This document shows positions 41,010-50,445 of a DNA stretch of 64,000 bases, piece by piece. A model generated the notes under the pieces. The model searched no databases, had not been told where the DNA came from, and saw nothing but the letters and a program-made list of their open reading frames with translations. The DNA comes from an uncultured Kiritimatiellota bacterium. GTDB taxonomy: Bacteria; Verrucomicrobiota; Kiritimatiellia; RFP12; UBA1067. The translations under genes were made by a program, and so were the position numbers. Numbering within the stretch: the stretch's first letter is position 1; the number at the start of each line of letters is the position of its first letter. Location of the stretch: the NCBI GenBank assembly GCA_934635225.1, contig CAKTYZ010000010.1:52406-116405 (forward strand), written 5' to 3'.

Positions 41010-42473
41010 CTAATCCTCTCGTTTCGCGTCCAGCGGCGGCCAGGCGTCGCCCGACTCGATCTCGACGCACGCGAAGGCCGCCGGGGCGAGACGCAGGACG
41101 AGCGAACCGTCCGCATCGATCTCGCACGGCACTTCGGTGTAAAGGAGGTCGTCATCGACCACGTGGATGCGTGCCGTGCGGAGCGGACGCCCCTTGACCG
41201 AGACGCGCACGTCCTTTTCCGTACGATGCCAGTTGCCGTTCTCGTCATAGCGCGCGACAAGCAGGGCGAGGTCGCCCTTCGCGCCCTTCGCCGCCGTCGC
41301 GTAGGCATCGGACGATCCGACTACGGTCGTCCTCACTTGCGTACCGAGCGCGGCGAGCCGTCCCCACGCGAACAGGGCGAAGTAGGGCGCACGCGGCTGG
41401 CCGCCGTAGAGCGAGAAAAGCCCGTTGTAGACCGTGCCTGGACTTGCGTCGTAGTACATGAGCATGTCCACGCGGTCGTCCTGCATCGCGCTCATGATCG
41501 CCGCGACCAGGGCCGCGCCGCGCGGCGAGCCCATGAACGGCCCGAGCTCTCGGCGGTCGTTCGTCCAGTGCGGCGTGGCATTCCATTCGTCAAGGATCGA
41601 TTCCGTCTGCCTGTAGCCGGCTTCGTCCAGCGCCTCCCGCACCCAACGGGCGCGCGTGCGGATGTCACTCGTCGGGCCGATCTTGCTCGTGTAGCAGTGC
41701 CACGAGAAGAAGTCCATCGGCACGCGGCGGCGCGCCATCTCGCGAATGAACCGCCGTCCCCAGTCCTCGCGGTAGGCAAGCGCCGGGCCGCCGATCTTCA
41801 GGTGGGGGAACGCCGCCTTCAGGTGCTTCGCGGCAATTTCATGGAAGTCGAAGTATTCCGCTTCCGTGCCGCCCCAGCACCGCTTGTCCGCCGCGTCGTC
41901 CGCATCGAGGTCGGCCTCGTTCCAGATCTCCCAGTAACGGATGTCCCAGCGGAAGCCGTCCGCCCAGCCCTCGTTGTAGTGGCGGATGATGCGTTCGCAG
42001 ATTCGCGCCCATTTCGCGAAGTCCTTGGGCGGACGCGTCCCGTATTTCCGCGCCTGATGCTCAATGCTCGCGCCGAGGCGATAGAATATCTCGCTCCCGG
42101 CGGCGCGAATCTCGCCGAGATACCTGTCGGTGCAGGCGAAGTCGTAGTTCGCGGGATCCGTCTCGTCCGCGTCGAAGTTCGGGAATACGACGTGGACATC
42201 CACCGTATGGGGGCCGCCGTAAGCGTCGGAGAAATTCGCGTCATGCGTGCGGGCGAACGGAATGCGCGCCCCCTTGAACCAGCGGAACGAACCGTCCGCA
42301 CCCCTCGTCGGGCCGTTGTTCACGGCGTTCATCGGCTTGATCGGTCCGACTTCCGCCGCCGCATCGACGCTCACGCCGATTGCGCCCGCCGGCACGTCAA
42401 ACGAGACAGCCGCCGGATTCGTGCCTTGCGCGGAAACGGTCGCGGCGAAAAGAAGCAAAGAAAGAAACATCAT
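41010..42473 (-). CDS. Secreted GH39-like glycosidase
   Basis: This is a 487-residue exported clan GH-A enzyme. A signal peptide (MMFLSLLLFAATVSA) precedes a TIM barrel resembling beta-xylosidase/iduronidase GH39. GSEIFYRLGASIEH is followed by RYWEIWNEADL with the acid/base Glu near residue 180, FFSWHCYTSK, and SILDEWNATPHW with the nucleophile Glu near residue 295. A C-terminal beta-sandwich (LALLVARYDENGNWHRTEKD, FACVEIES) follows. AAAGG precedes the ATG, 11 bp after the dual-module glycosidase, so it is the last gene of that operon. The gap 40858-41009 to cassette E contains no gene. Confidence 0.85.
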   Translation of the reverse strand: MMFLSLLLFAATVSAQGTNPAAVSFDVPAGAIGVSVDAAAEVGPIKPMNAVNNGPTRGADGSFRWFKGARIPFARTHDANFSDAYGGPHTVDVHVVFPNFDADETDPANYDFACTDRYLGEIRAAGSEIFYRLGASIEHQARKYGTRPPKDFAKWARICERIIRHYNEGWADGFRWDIRYWEIWNEADLDADDAADKRCWGGTEAEYFDFHEIAAKHLKAAFPHLKIGGPALAYREDWGRRFIREMARRRVPMDFFSWHCYTSKIGPTSDIRTRARWVREALDEAGYRQTESILDEWNATPHWTNDRRELGPFMGSPRGAALVAAIMSAMQDDRVDMLMYYDASPGTVYNGLFSLYGGQPRAPYFALFAWGRLAALGTQVRTTVVGSSDAYATAAKGAKGDLALLVARYDENGNWHRTEKDVRVSVKGRPLRTARIHVVDDDLLYTEVPCEIDADGSLVLRLAPAAFACVEIESGDAWPPLDAKRED

Positions 42474-42484
42474 GTCAAACGCCT

Positions 42485-45400
42485 TTAGAAGTCAATCCAG
42501 TCGTGGTGAAGATAGCCGTCCGCGCCAAGACCGTCGTTCTCGTAGACGAGCGTTCGTGCGGCCACGCCACCTCCGGACGGCAGGCGAATCTCAGCGCGGT
42601 AGCGCGTGAGCGTTCCGTCCCGTCCGAGACGCGTCGCCCACGTGCGGCGCACATTGCCGTCCGAATCGCGGATCTCGACGGCCGCCGAATCACCGTCCTC
42701 CGCCCCGAACGCCGCGCGCGGCGCGGCGTCAATGTCGTCCGTCACGTCAATGTCCACGGCCAACGAATCGTCGGCGCGCGCATAGCGAATGACGGCGGAG
42801 AGGTCGTTCGCGTCCTTCCAAAGCCGCACGACGGACGCAGGGTCGGGGTCGGCCTCGTAGTACTGGCGCATCGCCCCGACCGTGTCAAGCGTGACCGTGA
42901 CGGGCGCGTGCGAGACCGTCTTCGGCGCACGCGGACGGCGGGCGGAAGCCGTCGCATCCGCCGTCTCGGCCCCTTCCAGCGCCAGTGCCGTCGGCAGTAC
43001 GCCCGGCGTCCAGAGAACCGTACCATCCGCAACCGGCAGCACACGGCGGTTGCCCATGAGATCAACGGTCTCGGCGCGCGCCGCATCGGTCTTCACGCGC
43101 ACCGGCTCGACAGCGACATCGAGACCGTCCCAACCGAAGAGGACGATGCGCCGCTGCGCCGCGCCCGCCGGACTCCTGACGCGGAACGCGAACCGCGCCG
43201 CGCCGTCGTGGTCGTTCCCCTCCTCGAAGAGAATGCCGTCGGCGACCAGGCCCTCCGCCAGCGCGGTCAGCGCGGAGAACGCCGCATAGCCCGCGCGGGG
43301 ATGCCAGTCGGCCGTCATCAGCCCGTAGGCGCTTTCGACGCCCGCAGCGTCCCACCCCGTCGCGCGCAGGTTGTACCAAATGTAGTCCGTCGAACCGTGC
43401 GCCCAGGCGTAAAGCGGCTTCTTCCAGACGGCCGTCGCGACTTCCTTCTCCAGTCCGCCGTAGCGGGACATCGCCGTCTCGTTCGAGAACCACGGCGCGG
43501 ACTCGATCCCCAGCTCCTTCCGCATCCGCTTCAGGTTCGCGACGCGCGGCACGTAGTTGCGGAACGAGCCGTGCAGGTGGACGGCGTGGACGTCATAAAG
43601 CCCTTTCGCCCGCGACATGAAATCCTCGATGAAGCCCGGCTGAGGGGCGCGTCCCGGCGGGAACTCGGACGAGACCGCACACGCCCAGCCGTTCACCGAC
43701 ACGCAGGCATCGGGGCATCCCGCCTTCAGCCCTTCCCAGGCTTCGCGCTGAAGCCGCAACGCCTCGTCAAGTCCGAACACGTTCTTCGGGATGAGATCCC
43801 ATTCGTTGCCGATTTCATAGTAGTCGATCTTCGTGCCGTAGCGCGCGGCGATCCGCTGGCAGTGCCGCCTGAACAGTCCCGGCGCGGGCGGAATGTCATT
43901 CGTGCGGTTGCCGTCCGGCTCGTTGCGGCGTTCAGGAGCACGCGCCCACCTCGTCGGCTGGTAGATGAGGGAGTCGATGGCGATTCCGTCCGCGCGCAGC
44001 TGCTCGACCCAGAGATCCTGATTCTCCCAGTGCGGCTTGTCGAATCCCTCCCAGTGTATCTGCTCAAACGAGGCGACGTTCGAGCGGAGAATCTTCGCGC
44101 CGCACGCCACGAGCGCCGCACGCGTCTGCGTACGCACCCCCTCGTCGTAAGGCGGATAGCTCTCATGCAATCCGATGCGGTAAAACGGCTTCGGGAGAAA
44201 CGGCGTCACGACATGCCGGTCAAGGAACGCGAACGCCGTCTCGTGCGCCGCACGCGAGCCGTCCGTCCCCTCAAGATCGCATCGCACGTTCCAGATGCCG
44301 CGTCCCGGAAGCGGCCACGGCAAGGCAACGCGCGCCGTTTCGCCGGGAACGGCCTTCACGTCGAACCGCGTCGCGAACGTCCGCCCGAAATAGTCCTCGC
44401 CTCGCACGGCGCCCGTCCACGCAAGCGGCGAATCCGACGGATTGCGCACCGTCAGGAACGGACGCTCGTCGTCGCCGCGCGTGATGTGCAGGGGATTGCC
44501 CGTGTCGACGTCGATGACCGCCGCATGCGCCGCGTCGGTCGCATGCTCCGCGAAGAGGCCCGTGAGCGCAAGCCGTCGCCGCGTCGGGCCCGAGGACAGG
44601 GAAATCGTCATTTCCGCAAAGCGGTAGAGCGCATTCGACACCGCAAATCGCATCTCGTGCGTCAGCGGACAGGAGAACGTCGACCGCGTCCGCCCCGGAA
44701 CGTCGGCAAGCGCCAGATCAAAGCGGCCTTCGAGCGGATGCCCGTCGAGGTCGGCCAACCTCACGACGAACGCCCCCGGCCCCTGCACGGGACGCAACCC
44801 CGGCGAAAGGAACGGACAGGCATCCACGCGAATCGTCCGCGCGTCCGTTTCAAAGACGGCCGTGTCGCGACCCGGCACAGCGGCGACGCGCCTCCAAGAC
44901 ACGGTCGCGGGCCCGGCGGTCACGCGGAACTTCGTGCCGGAGCAGTCCGTCTCGAACGCCTCTTCGCGCACGGTTATCGCCTGAGGCTCCAGATTCAGTC
45001 GTCCGAGCGCAGGGTAGAACAGCCGCTCGAACGCATCGCGACGCGCGAGCCAGCCCGGCTTGCCGCCCGCCCCAGCGGCGAACAGCGCCCAGGCGCGCCC
45101 ATCCGCCGCCCACGTCTCGCCGGGCGCAAGCACAAGCGGCGTACGCGCATCGACCGTCGTGAAACGGAAATTCGCAAGCGCATGGACATAGCGTTTCTTC
45201 GCATCATGACTTGCGCCGAAGTAGTCCGCCAGCGGCGCCGCCGAGAGGACGCCCGCGTATGCGCCGTCCGGCGCGACCCATCCGGCCGCCCGCAGCGGCT
45301 TCCAGAGGACCGTCTGCCCCCACTGCTCGTTCTGCGGCTCGGCTTCAACCGCAAACGGCGGCACGTGCCGGAAACTGACGCACGCCAGCGTCACGGGTGC

Positions 45401-46939
45401 GGCGGACAGGTTGATGACCGCGACGACCTCACCGAAAAAGGCGTTGTCGAAGCCCTTCTCCCGCCAGCGCGTGACGACGGCGGCGGAGAGTTCCGCCGTG
45501 CGCACCTCGTTCGTGACAACGCGCGCGCCGTCCGGCTCAACGAACGCTCCCGTCTGTCGGTCTGCGAACGTCCAGCACAAGGCACCGTCCGGTTTGCGCC
45601 ACGTGAACGCGAGGGCCACGGGTTCAAGGGCTCGCCCGCGCCCGCCCGTCTCCAGCTTCGCGCGTGCCGCGTCCGCGCGCGGAAAGCCGCGGTCGCCCGG
45701 ATCGCGTCGCTTCAGCCGCGTGCCCGCCCGATGCTTCTCCAACAGGGTCGGGTTCAGTTTCGCGAACATCTTCGTCAACTGCCGATACGGCGCACCGTTC
45801 AGATTGACGAGCCCCCAGTTGCAGTCCTCGAAGTTCCCGCCGCGGTTCGGCACGTTGTCGCGGTAGCGGAACCAGCTCGCTCCCACGAGGAACGGCCATG
45901 ACGCGAACTCGCCCAACATCGCCGCCGCCGCGCGCGTGCGCTCCGCCTGCGTACGAAAGCGTTCGCCCACCGCCCGAAGACAGGGCAAGCCCGAGTCAAT
46001 CGCGCTCGTGCCCCACTCCGTCACCAGCATCGGCCGTCCGCAGTCCGCGTGCCGCGCCTCGACAAGCGTCCGCAAGTCCATCCCGCCCCAGTAGTCGCAC
46101 CCCGACTTCACCCAGTTCGCATCGAGATCGACCCATGGGTAAACGTTGAACGAGACGACGTCACAGTACCTGCCCGCCGCGACCCACGCCTCTCGCGGAC
46201 CGCCCAGACCCGCGAAGCGAACGCCGAGAACAAGATGGTTCGGGTCTTCCTTTCGCAACGCCTCCGTCGCCACGCGGAAGAAGCGATCGCACGCTTCCGC
46301 GACAAACGCACGACGCACGGCTTCCGGCGCGTCTTCGACCGTCGTCTGCCGCACCCGCACGAATTCCGCGAGCGCACGGCGCGCCGAATGCGTCTCCGGC
46401 AGGGCGGCAACCGCGTAGAAAAGGCCGTTCGTGTCGTTGCCGAACGCGCCCGCGCCCCACCACCTGAGCTCGTTGTCGAGGTCGTAGCCGACGAAGTTCG
46501 GGTCGTCCTTCACGGACAAGGCGACGGCCTTCGCGATCTTTTCCGCGCTTGCCGCCCATTTCGGCGAGAACACGTTCGGAAACGCCGAGCACGGCACATG
46601 CGTGCCGCGCATCGGGAAGATCGAGTCGTCGGGATCGTCCGACATCGTCATCCCCTCCGACAGCCAAGCGATGACCGAGTAAGGCATGCCTTTATTCCGG
46701 AGCGTCGTGACAGGCCCCGCGCCAAGGAAGTTGAAGTTCCATCCCGTCAGGTTGCGGATGACTTCATTCTCCCAGTTCGTGTTCGCAAACTCATGCGACT
46801 GCTGCTTGAACAGGTGCTCAACGCCCGACAGGAACGCCGGCGTGCCATCGGGCCGTACGAACGCGCTGACGCCATCGACGCCCGTCGTGACGGAAAACCA
46901 ACCTGCAGCGACAATCAGGATCGAAACAAGACCAGACAT
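42485..46939 (-). CDS. Secreted dual-barrel glycosidase with CBM9-like C-terminus
   Basis: This is an exported protein of about 1484 residues; the ATG at 46939 follows GAGGAAG by 7 nt (an in-frame GTG lies just upstream). The N-terminal barrel (about 35-395) resembles agarase-type GH-A enzymes. It has VGYDLDNELRWW with Glu158 and MLVTEWGTSA with Glu309 as candidate catalytic pair. Beta-sandwich regions follow. The second barrel (about 920-1235) has YYEIGNEWD with Glu1047 and WFSNETAM with Glu1155, and closely resembles the first barrel of the protein at 4802-9052. The C-terminus from about 1350 looks like a CBM9-type binding domain (SLAVDIDVTDD, GDSAAVEIRDSDGN). Two activities on linked residues of one polysaccharide are plausible. 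It is in the operon with the beta-solenoid protein upstream and GH39 downstream. Confidence 0.8.
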   Translation of the reverse strand: MSGLVSILIVAAGWFSVTTGVDGVSAFVRPDGTPAFLSGVEHLFKQQSHEFANTNWENEVIRNLTGWNFNFLGAGPVTTLRNKGMPYSVIAWLSEGMTMSDDPDDSIFPMRGTHVPCSAFPNVFSPKWAASAEKIAKAVALSVKDDPNFVGYDLDNELRWWGAGAFGNDTNGLFYAVAALPETHSARRALAEFVRVRQTTVEDAPEAVRRAFVAEACDRFFRVATEALRKEDPNHLVLGVRFAGLGGPREAWVAAGRYCDVVSFNVYPWVDLDANWVKSGCDYWGGMDLRTLVEARHADCGRPMLVTEWGTSAIDSGLPCLRAVGERFRTQAERTRAAAAMLGEFASWPFLVGASWFRYRDNVPNRGGNFEDCNWGLVNLNGAPYRQLTKMFAKLNPTLLEKHRAGTRLKRRDPGDRGFPRADAARAKLETGGRGRALEPVALAFTWRKPDGALCWTFADRQTGAFVEPDGARVVTNEVRTAELSAAVVTRWREKGFDNAFFGEVVAVINLSAAPVTLACVSFRHVPPFAVEAEPQNEQWGQTVLWKPLRAAGWVAPDGAYAGVLSAAPLADYFGASHDAKKRYVHALANFRFTTVDARTPLVLAPGETWAADGRAWALFAAGAGGKPGWLARRDAFERLFYPALGRLNLEPQAITVREEAFETDCSGTKFRVTAGPATVSWRRVAAVPGRDTAVFETDARTIRVDACPFLSPGLRPVQGPGAFVVRLADLDGHPLEGRFDLALADVPGRTRSTFSCPLTHEMRFAVSNALYRFAEMTISLSSGPTRRRLALTGLFAEHATDAAHAAVIDVDTGNPLHITRGDDERPFLTVRNPSDSPLAWTGAVRGEDYFGRTFATRFDVKAVPGETARVALPWPLPGRGIWNVRCDLEGTDGSRAAHETAFAFLDRHVVTPFLPKPFYRIGLHESYPPYDEGVRTQTRAALVACGAKILRSNVASFEQIHWEGFDKPHWENQDLWVEQLRADGIAIDSLIYQPTRWARAPERRNEPDGNRTNDIPPAPGLFRRHCQRIAARYGTKIDYYEIGNEWDLIPKNVFGLDEALRLQREAWEGLKAGCPDACVSVNGWACAVSSEFPPGRAPQPGFIEDFMSRAKGLYDVHAVHLHGSFRNYVPRVANLKRMRKELGIESAPWFSNETAMSRYGGLEKEVATAVWKKPLYAWAHGSTDYIWYNLRATGWDAAGVESAYGLMTADWHPRAGYAAFSALTALAEGLVADGILFEEGNDHDGAARFAFRVRSPAGAAQRRIVLFGWDGLDVAVEPVRVKTDAARAETVDLMGNRRVLPVADGTVLWTPGVLPTALALEGAETADATASARRPRAPKTVSHAPVTVTLDTVGAMRQYYEADPDPASVVRLWKDANDLSAVIRYARADDSLAVDIDVTDDIDAAPRAAFGAEDGDSAAVEIRDSDGNVRRTWATRLGRDGTLTRYRAEIRLPSGGGVAARTLVYENDGLGADGYLHHDWIDF

Positions 46940-46951
46940 CACTCGGCTTCC

Positions 46952-49030
46952 TCAACGCAGGATGACCAGAGTCCCGGACTCACCGACCTTCACACGGCCC
47001 GCGCCCGCAAAGGCGTTCGGGAGCTTTCCTGCCGAATAGGAGCCGCTCGGCATCACCTGCCCGTCGACAACGAGCGCGGCGACCGACGCCTTCACGCCCT
47101 GCGCGATCTCGACCGTGCCGCCCGCCTCGATCGTCAGCGTCGCGGCGGACGACAAGTTGCCGTTGCCGTTCAGCTTCAGGAGTCCGCCTGCCTTCACGAC
47201 GACCGGACCCGCCCATGTCGCGCCCTCCGTCAGGGCCAAAGTCCCACCCTCGACCGTCAGAACGTTCGACGCGCCCGTGGACTTTCCGCGCAGTTCAAGG
47301 AAGCCGGTGGCCTTCTTCACGAGAGAGGCGTCTATCGCTCCCGCGATGTACGAGACATAGCCTTGCTTCTCGTCGTTCTCGGAGAAGGTGATTGTCCGCC
47401 CCGGCGCCGAGAAACTGCCCTCAGCCCACATCGGCCCCCACGCCGAGACGACGCCGATATTGGCGTCGGCCTCGATGTCTCCCGTGAGTTTGATGTTGTT
47501 GGTAATCAGCATGCGGGCGACCGACGTCGCACCGACGAACCGGATCTTGTTCGGCAGCGTCACGTTCCACGTTCCGAACTCCAGGTAGGGACGTGTACCG
47601 TCCGCACTGCGCGCGAGTTCGACGACGCCCTCCGCCGCGCCGAAGACATTGTTCGTGTAGGATGTCGCGATGCGCGCATTTCCATCCGCAAACAGGGTGC
47701 CGCCCGTATAGGAGCTCTCCGACTGATAGTCGATCTGCCCCGCGCCGAACTTGTAATACTTGCCCGAACCGGTGAACATCGTGCGTTGGACGAGGTCGGC
47801 GTTGGCGACATTCCAGATGCAGACGCCGCCGTCGCCGAAGTCAAACGTCTCGTTCGCGAGATCGACCGACCGGGTGAACTTGGCAATCACCGGCCCTTTT
47901 GGCGCCACGCCCGTCGACCAGTTCGCGCCGTCCGACCACGCGCCCGCCGCGTCGCCGATCCACGTCGCGATGTCGCCGCCGACGGACAGGACGCCGACGC
48001 CCGTCAGCGATGCCGACTCGTCAGCCGCGCGGTAAAGCCCCTTCGCCAACGCTGTCTCACCGAGCGTCACGTGGGGGACGGCGGCCAGCGTCGCCAAGTC
48101 GATCTTCGCGCCATCCGTCACGGTCACGGTCGCGTCGTCCGACGTCAGGTTGCGTCCGTTGAAGCGCAGCACGGACGTCGCGCCCTGAGCCGTCACGCTC
48201 GACCCGCCCCAAGCGGCGGATTCGGTGAATTCGACCGTGCCCGCATGGACGGTCACGGTCGCGTCGGCCGCGTCCGAAACGCCTGTGAACCGCACCGTGC
48301 CCGTTCCTTTCTTCACGATCTGCGCATCGACGACACCACTGAAATCGAGGTTGTAGGCATTACAGTTTACAGTAACTGTATACCCCCCCCCCTGGAGGTT
48401 CTGGATCGTGGCGCGCCCACCCGTGTACACGTAGGCAATGTTGATCGTGAAGTCCGCGTCGGACGACACCACGCCCGTCAGCGTGCCGGCATTCGAGAAG
48501 TTGATGGCCGGGTTCGTCGAAAGACCGACAATCTGAATGTCGTTCTTGAACGTTGTGTTGCCAATTTGAAACTGAGCGCCGGACGCGCCCGACTCGACAT
48601 AGACCGTGCCCGAACCAAGCGTTGCGGCCTGCGGTTCAAAAATGCCGTCGTAGACATACCAATTACCCGTGTGCGCCGGGCAGGCGGCCTTCTGGAAGAA
48701 GCCACCCTGCCAGTCCGTCGACTTGCTGTGAATCGTGATGCCGCCGCTGCCCGTGAACGCGACAGCGCTGAAGACCTTGACCTTCGCCGCGCTTTCGATC
48801 GTCAGACCCTCCGTGCCCACGTCAAACGTCGTCGCGGCAAACGTGACGGCATCGTTGACAATCAGCGTGTCACCCGGCTGAGGAGCCTGCGTCGGCGACC
48901 AGTTCGCGGCAGACGTGAAGTCGCCGGCCGTCGTCGCGCCGGCCGTCCATGTCAGCGTCTCGGCCGGTGCGCTCGCGACGCCCATCGTCGCGGCGAGCAG
49001 GGCCGCCCATCTCTTGCTTGTCTTGTGCAT
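46952..49030 (-). CDS. Secreted beta-solenoid surface protein with G10 tract
   Basis: This is a 692-residue exported protein of PVC-type autotransporter-like repeats. After a signal peptide (MHKTSKRWAALLAATMGVASA) come two layers of repeats opening with TWTAGATTAGDFTSAANWSP and TWIGDAAGAWSDGANWSTG, then beta-strand repeats rich in G/T/V/N (LTVEGGTLALTEGATW, TIEAGGTVEIAQG). No autotransporter barrel is present. Codons for QGGGY are written as a run of ten G in the coding strand (plus-strand C10 at 48383-48392), which is prone to slippage. AAGGAGAGG precedes the ATG. It is 12 bp before the dual-barrel glycosidase, suggesting shared expression; a role in adhesion or holding glycans is inferred. 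Confidence 0.75.
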   Translation of the reverse strand: MHKTSKRWAALLAATMGVASAPAETLTWTAGATTAGDFTSAANWSPTQAPQPGDTLIVNDAVTFAATTFDVGTEGLTIESAAKVKVFSAVAFTGSGGITIHSKSTDWQGGFFQKAACPAHTGNWYVYDGIFEPQAATLGSGTVYVESGASGAQFQIGNTTFKNDIQIVGLSTNPAINFSNAGTLTGVVSSDADFTINIAYVYTGGRATIQNLQGGGYTVTVNCNAYNLDFSGVVDAQIVKKGTGTVRFTGVSDAADATVTVHAGTVEFTESAAWGGSSVTAQGATSVLRFNGRNLTSDDATVTVTDGAKIDLATLAAVPHVTLGETALAKGLYRAADESASLTGVGVLSVGGDIATWIGDAAGAWSDGANWSTGVAPKGPVIAKFTRSVDLANETFDFGDGGVCIWNVANADLVQRTMFTGSGKYYKFGAGQIDYQSESSYTGGTLFADGNARIATSYTNNVFGAAEGVVELARSADGTRPYLEFGTWNVTLPNKIRFVGATSVARMLITNNIKLTGDIEADANIGVVSAWGPMWAEGSFSAPGRTITFSENDEKQGYVSYIAGAIDASLVKKATGFLELRGKSTGASNVLTVEGGTLALTEGATWAGPVVVKAGGLLKLNGNGNLSSAATLTIEAGGTVEIAQGVKASVAALVVDGQVMPSGSYSAGKLPNAFAGAGRVKVGESGTLVILR
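48383..48392 (-). repeat. Homopolymer G10 (coding strand) inside a surface-protein gene
   Basis: Ten consecutive C on the plus strand encode the GGG part of QGGGY in the minus-strand gene. In-frame codons such as GGC or GGT could encode the same residues, so the tract is not required by the protein. A gain or loss of one base would truncate the protein. Confidence 0.9.
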
Positions 49031-49096
49031 GGTTTCCTCTCCTTCTTTTTGATGCGGTTTGAGTTGTTTTTGGTTGAACGGAAATCTTTCTGCGAA

Positions 49097-50398
49097 CTAC
49101 GAAACGAAATGCCGCGTGCCGAGAACGCGCATCGACTCATCCGCCGCCGCGACGAAAGCGACGTCAAACGTCGCGCCGCCCGGCGGCACGGTAAGGACGA
49201 CGTGGCAGCCTTTTCCGCAGCATTCAGGCGCAAGGCTCTTGAAATACGGCTCGTGCGCCTCCTTTGTCGCGCGCGGCTCGGGAAAGACCCCCGGCGCGAT
49301 GAGCGCATCGGCGCGTCCGCCGGACCTGTCCGCAAGCCGCGTCAGCGTCTCGGGCACAGTGTGCAGCTGGTCCCATACGCACGCAAGCCAGATCTTCGGA
49401 CGCAATGCGCGGACGAGTTTCGTCGGCATCGACCAGTGTCCGTGGTGATTCATCTTCGCCGCGCTGACGGGCCCAACGACCTCGGCCATGTCGTCCTCGA
49501 TCATGTGCCGTTTCTCTCGCGGCGTCTCAACGCGGTCGGAGAAGTCTCCCGCCGTGTAGTAGCGGAACTTGCCATAGGTGATGACATGGCCAAGCGACAT
49601 CCCGTTCTCGTTCAAATAAGCGGGTTTCGCGCCGTTCGCGAACGACGCGGCATAGACGTTCCTCACGCCGCCATCTGCTTGCGCAATCTTTCCGTTCGCG
49701 CAGAGGTTGAAAACCTCAAAGCCCTCCACGGCATTCTTCAGCGGCACAATCTGGTCACGCGCACCAAGGCGGAACTTCTCGACCGTGAGGCCGTCCCGCT
49801 TGCCAAGATGGGCATAGAGCTTGCGCATGTGATCTCGTACGGCAACAAGATCCCTCGACGTCAACGGAATCGGATCGTCATAGTCCGGCCAGCCCCGGTC
49901 GATGGCCTTGCCGAAATGAAGCTGTTCCGCCGCGAGGCCGAAGCCGCTGCGCACATAGTCGTGTTTCCACCATTCAACCCCCGGCGCGGCGCTCTGCCAT
50001 TTCGGCGTGCCGCAATGGTCCGAATGCCAATGCGTCGCCTCCATGTAGTCGACGCGGTCGCCGTTCGGGTTTACGCGCTTCACGTAACGCGCAATCCACT
50101 CGCCCGCCAGTCGTCCGGGTCCGGGCACGACCGGCACGGCCAAGTCTTGCCGCGTGACGGCGGCGTGGTCACCGCAGTCGAGCAGCATCGTCGTGCCATC
50201 CGGAAAGATGAGGAATGTCGATTCGGCAACCCCCGTGTGGATGAGGTGAACCTGAAGATTCCCCTTTCTCCACTTCGGAAGCGTCTTCGTGCCATCTTCC
50301 GTCGCCGCCCACGCCGTTGGCGCGCACACGCCAGCCGCCGCCAGCCCCAAGAACCCCCGTCGGGGCATATCAACCGTCCTGTTGGTTTTCAGCGTCAT
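49097..50398 (-). CDS. Tat-exported metallo-beta-lactamase-fold hydrolase
   Basis: This is a 433-residue exported protein with a twin-arginine-like signal (MPRRGFLGLAAAG). The MBL fold shows in MLLDCGDHAAVT, the metal motif THWHSDHCG (HxHxDH, near residue 124), TAGDFSDR and KMNHHGHWS, and the late PKIWLACVWDQLH. It resembles ComEC/Rec2-type stand-alone hydrolases of unknown substrate that are common in PVC polysaccharide clusters. Metal ligands appear intact, so it should be active. AAAGGAGA precedes the ATG. The gene follows the GH110-like gene by 47 bp and precedes the beta-solenoid gene by 66 bp on the same strand, and could act on a phosphoryl or sulfuryl ester of the shared substrate; this is inference. 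Confidence 0.8.
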   Translation of the reverse strand: MTLKTNRTVDMPRRGFLGLAAAGVCAPTAWAATEDGTKTLPKWRKGNLQVHLIHTGVAESTFLIFPDGTTMLLDCGDHAAVTRQDLAVPVVPGPGRLAGEWIARYVKRVNPNGDRVDYMEATHWHSDHCGTPKWQSAAPGVEWWKHDYVRSGFGLAAEQLHFGKAIDRGWPDYDDPIPLTSRDLVAVRDHMRKLYAHLGKRDGLTVEKFRLGARDQIVPLKNAVEGFEVFNLCANGKIAQADGGVRNVYAASFANGAKPAYLNENGMSLGHVITYGKFRYYTAGDFSDRVETPREKRHMIEDDMAEVVGPVSAAKMNHHGHWSMPTKLVRALRPKIWLACVWDQLHTVPETLTRLADRSGGRADALIAPGVFPEPRATKEAHEPYFKSLAPECCGKGCHVVLTVPPGGATFDVAFVAAADESMRVLGTRHFVS

Positions 50399-50445
50399 GC
50401 CGTTGTCTCCTTTGATCTGATTGTGGTCAATTACGCCAGCTCGGG

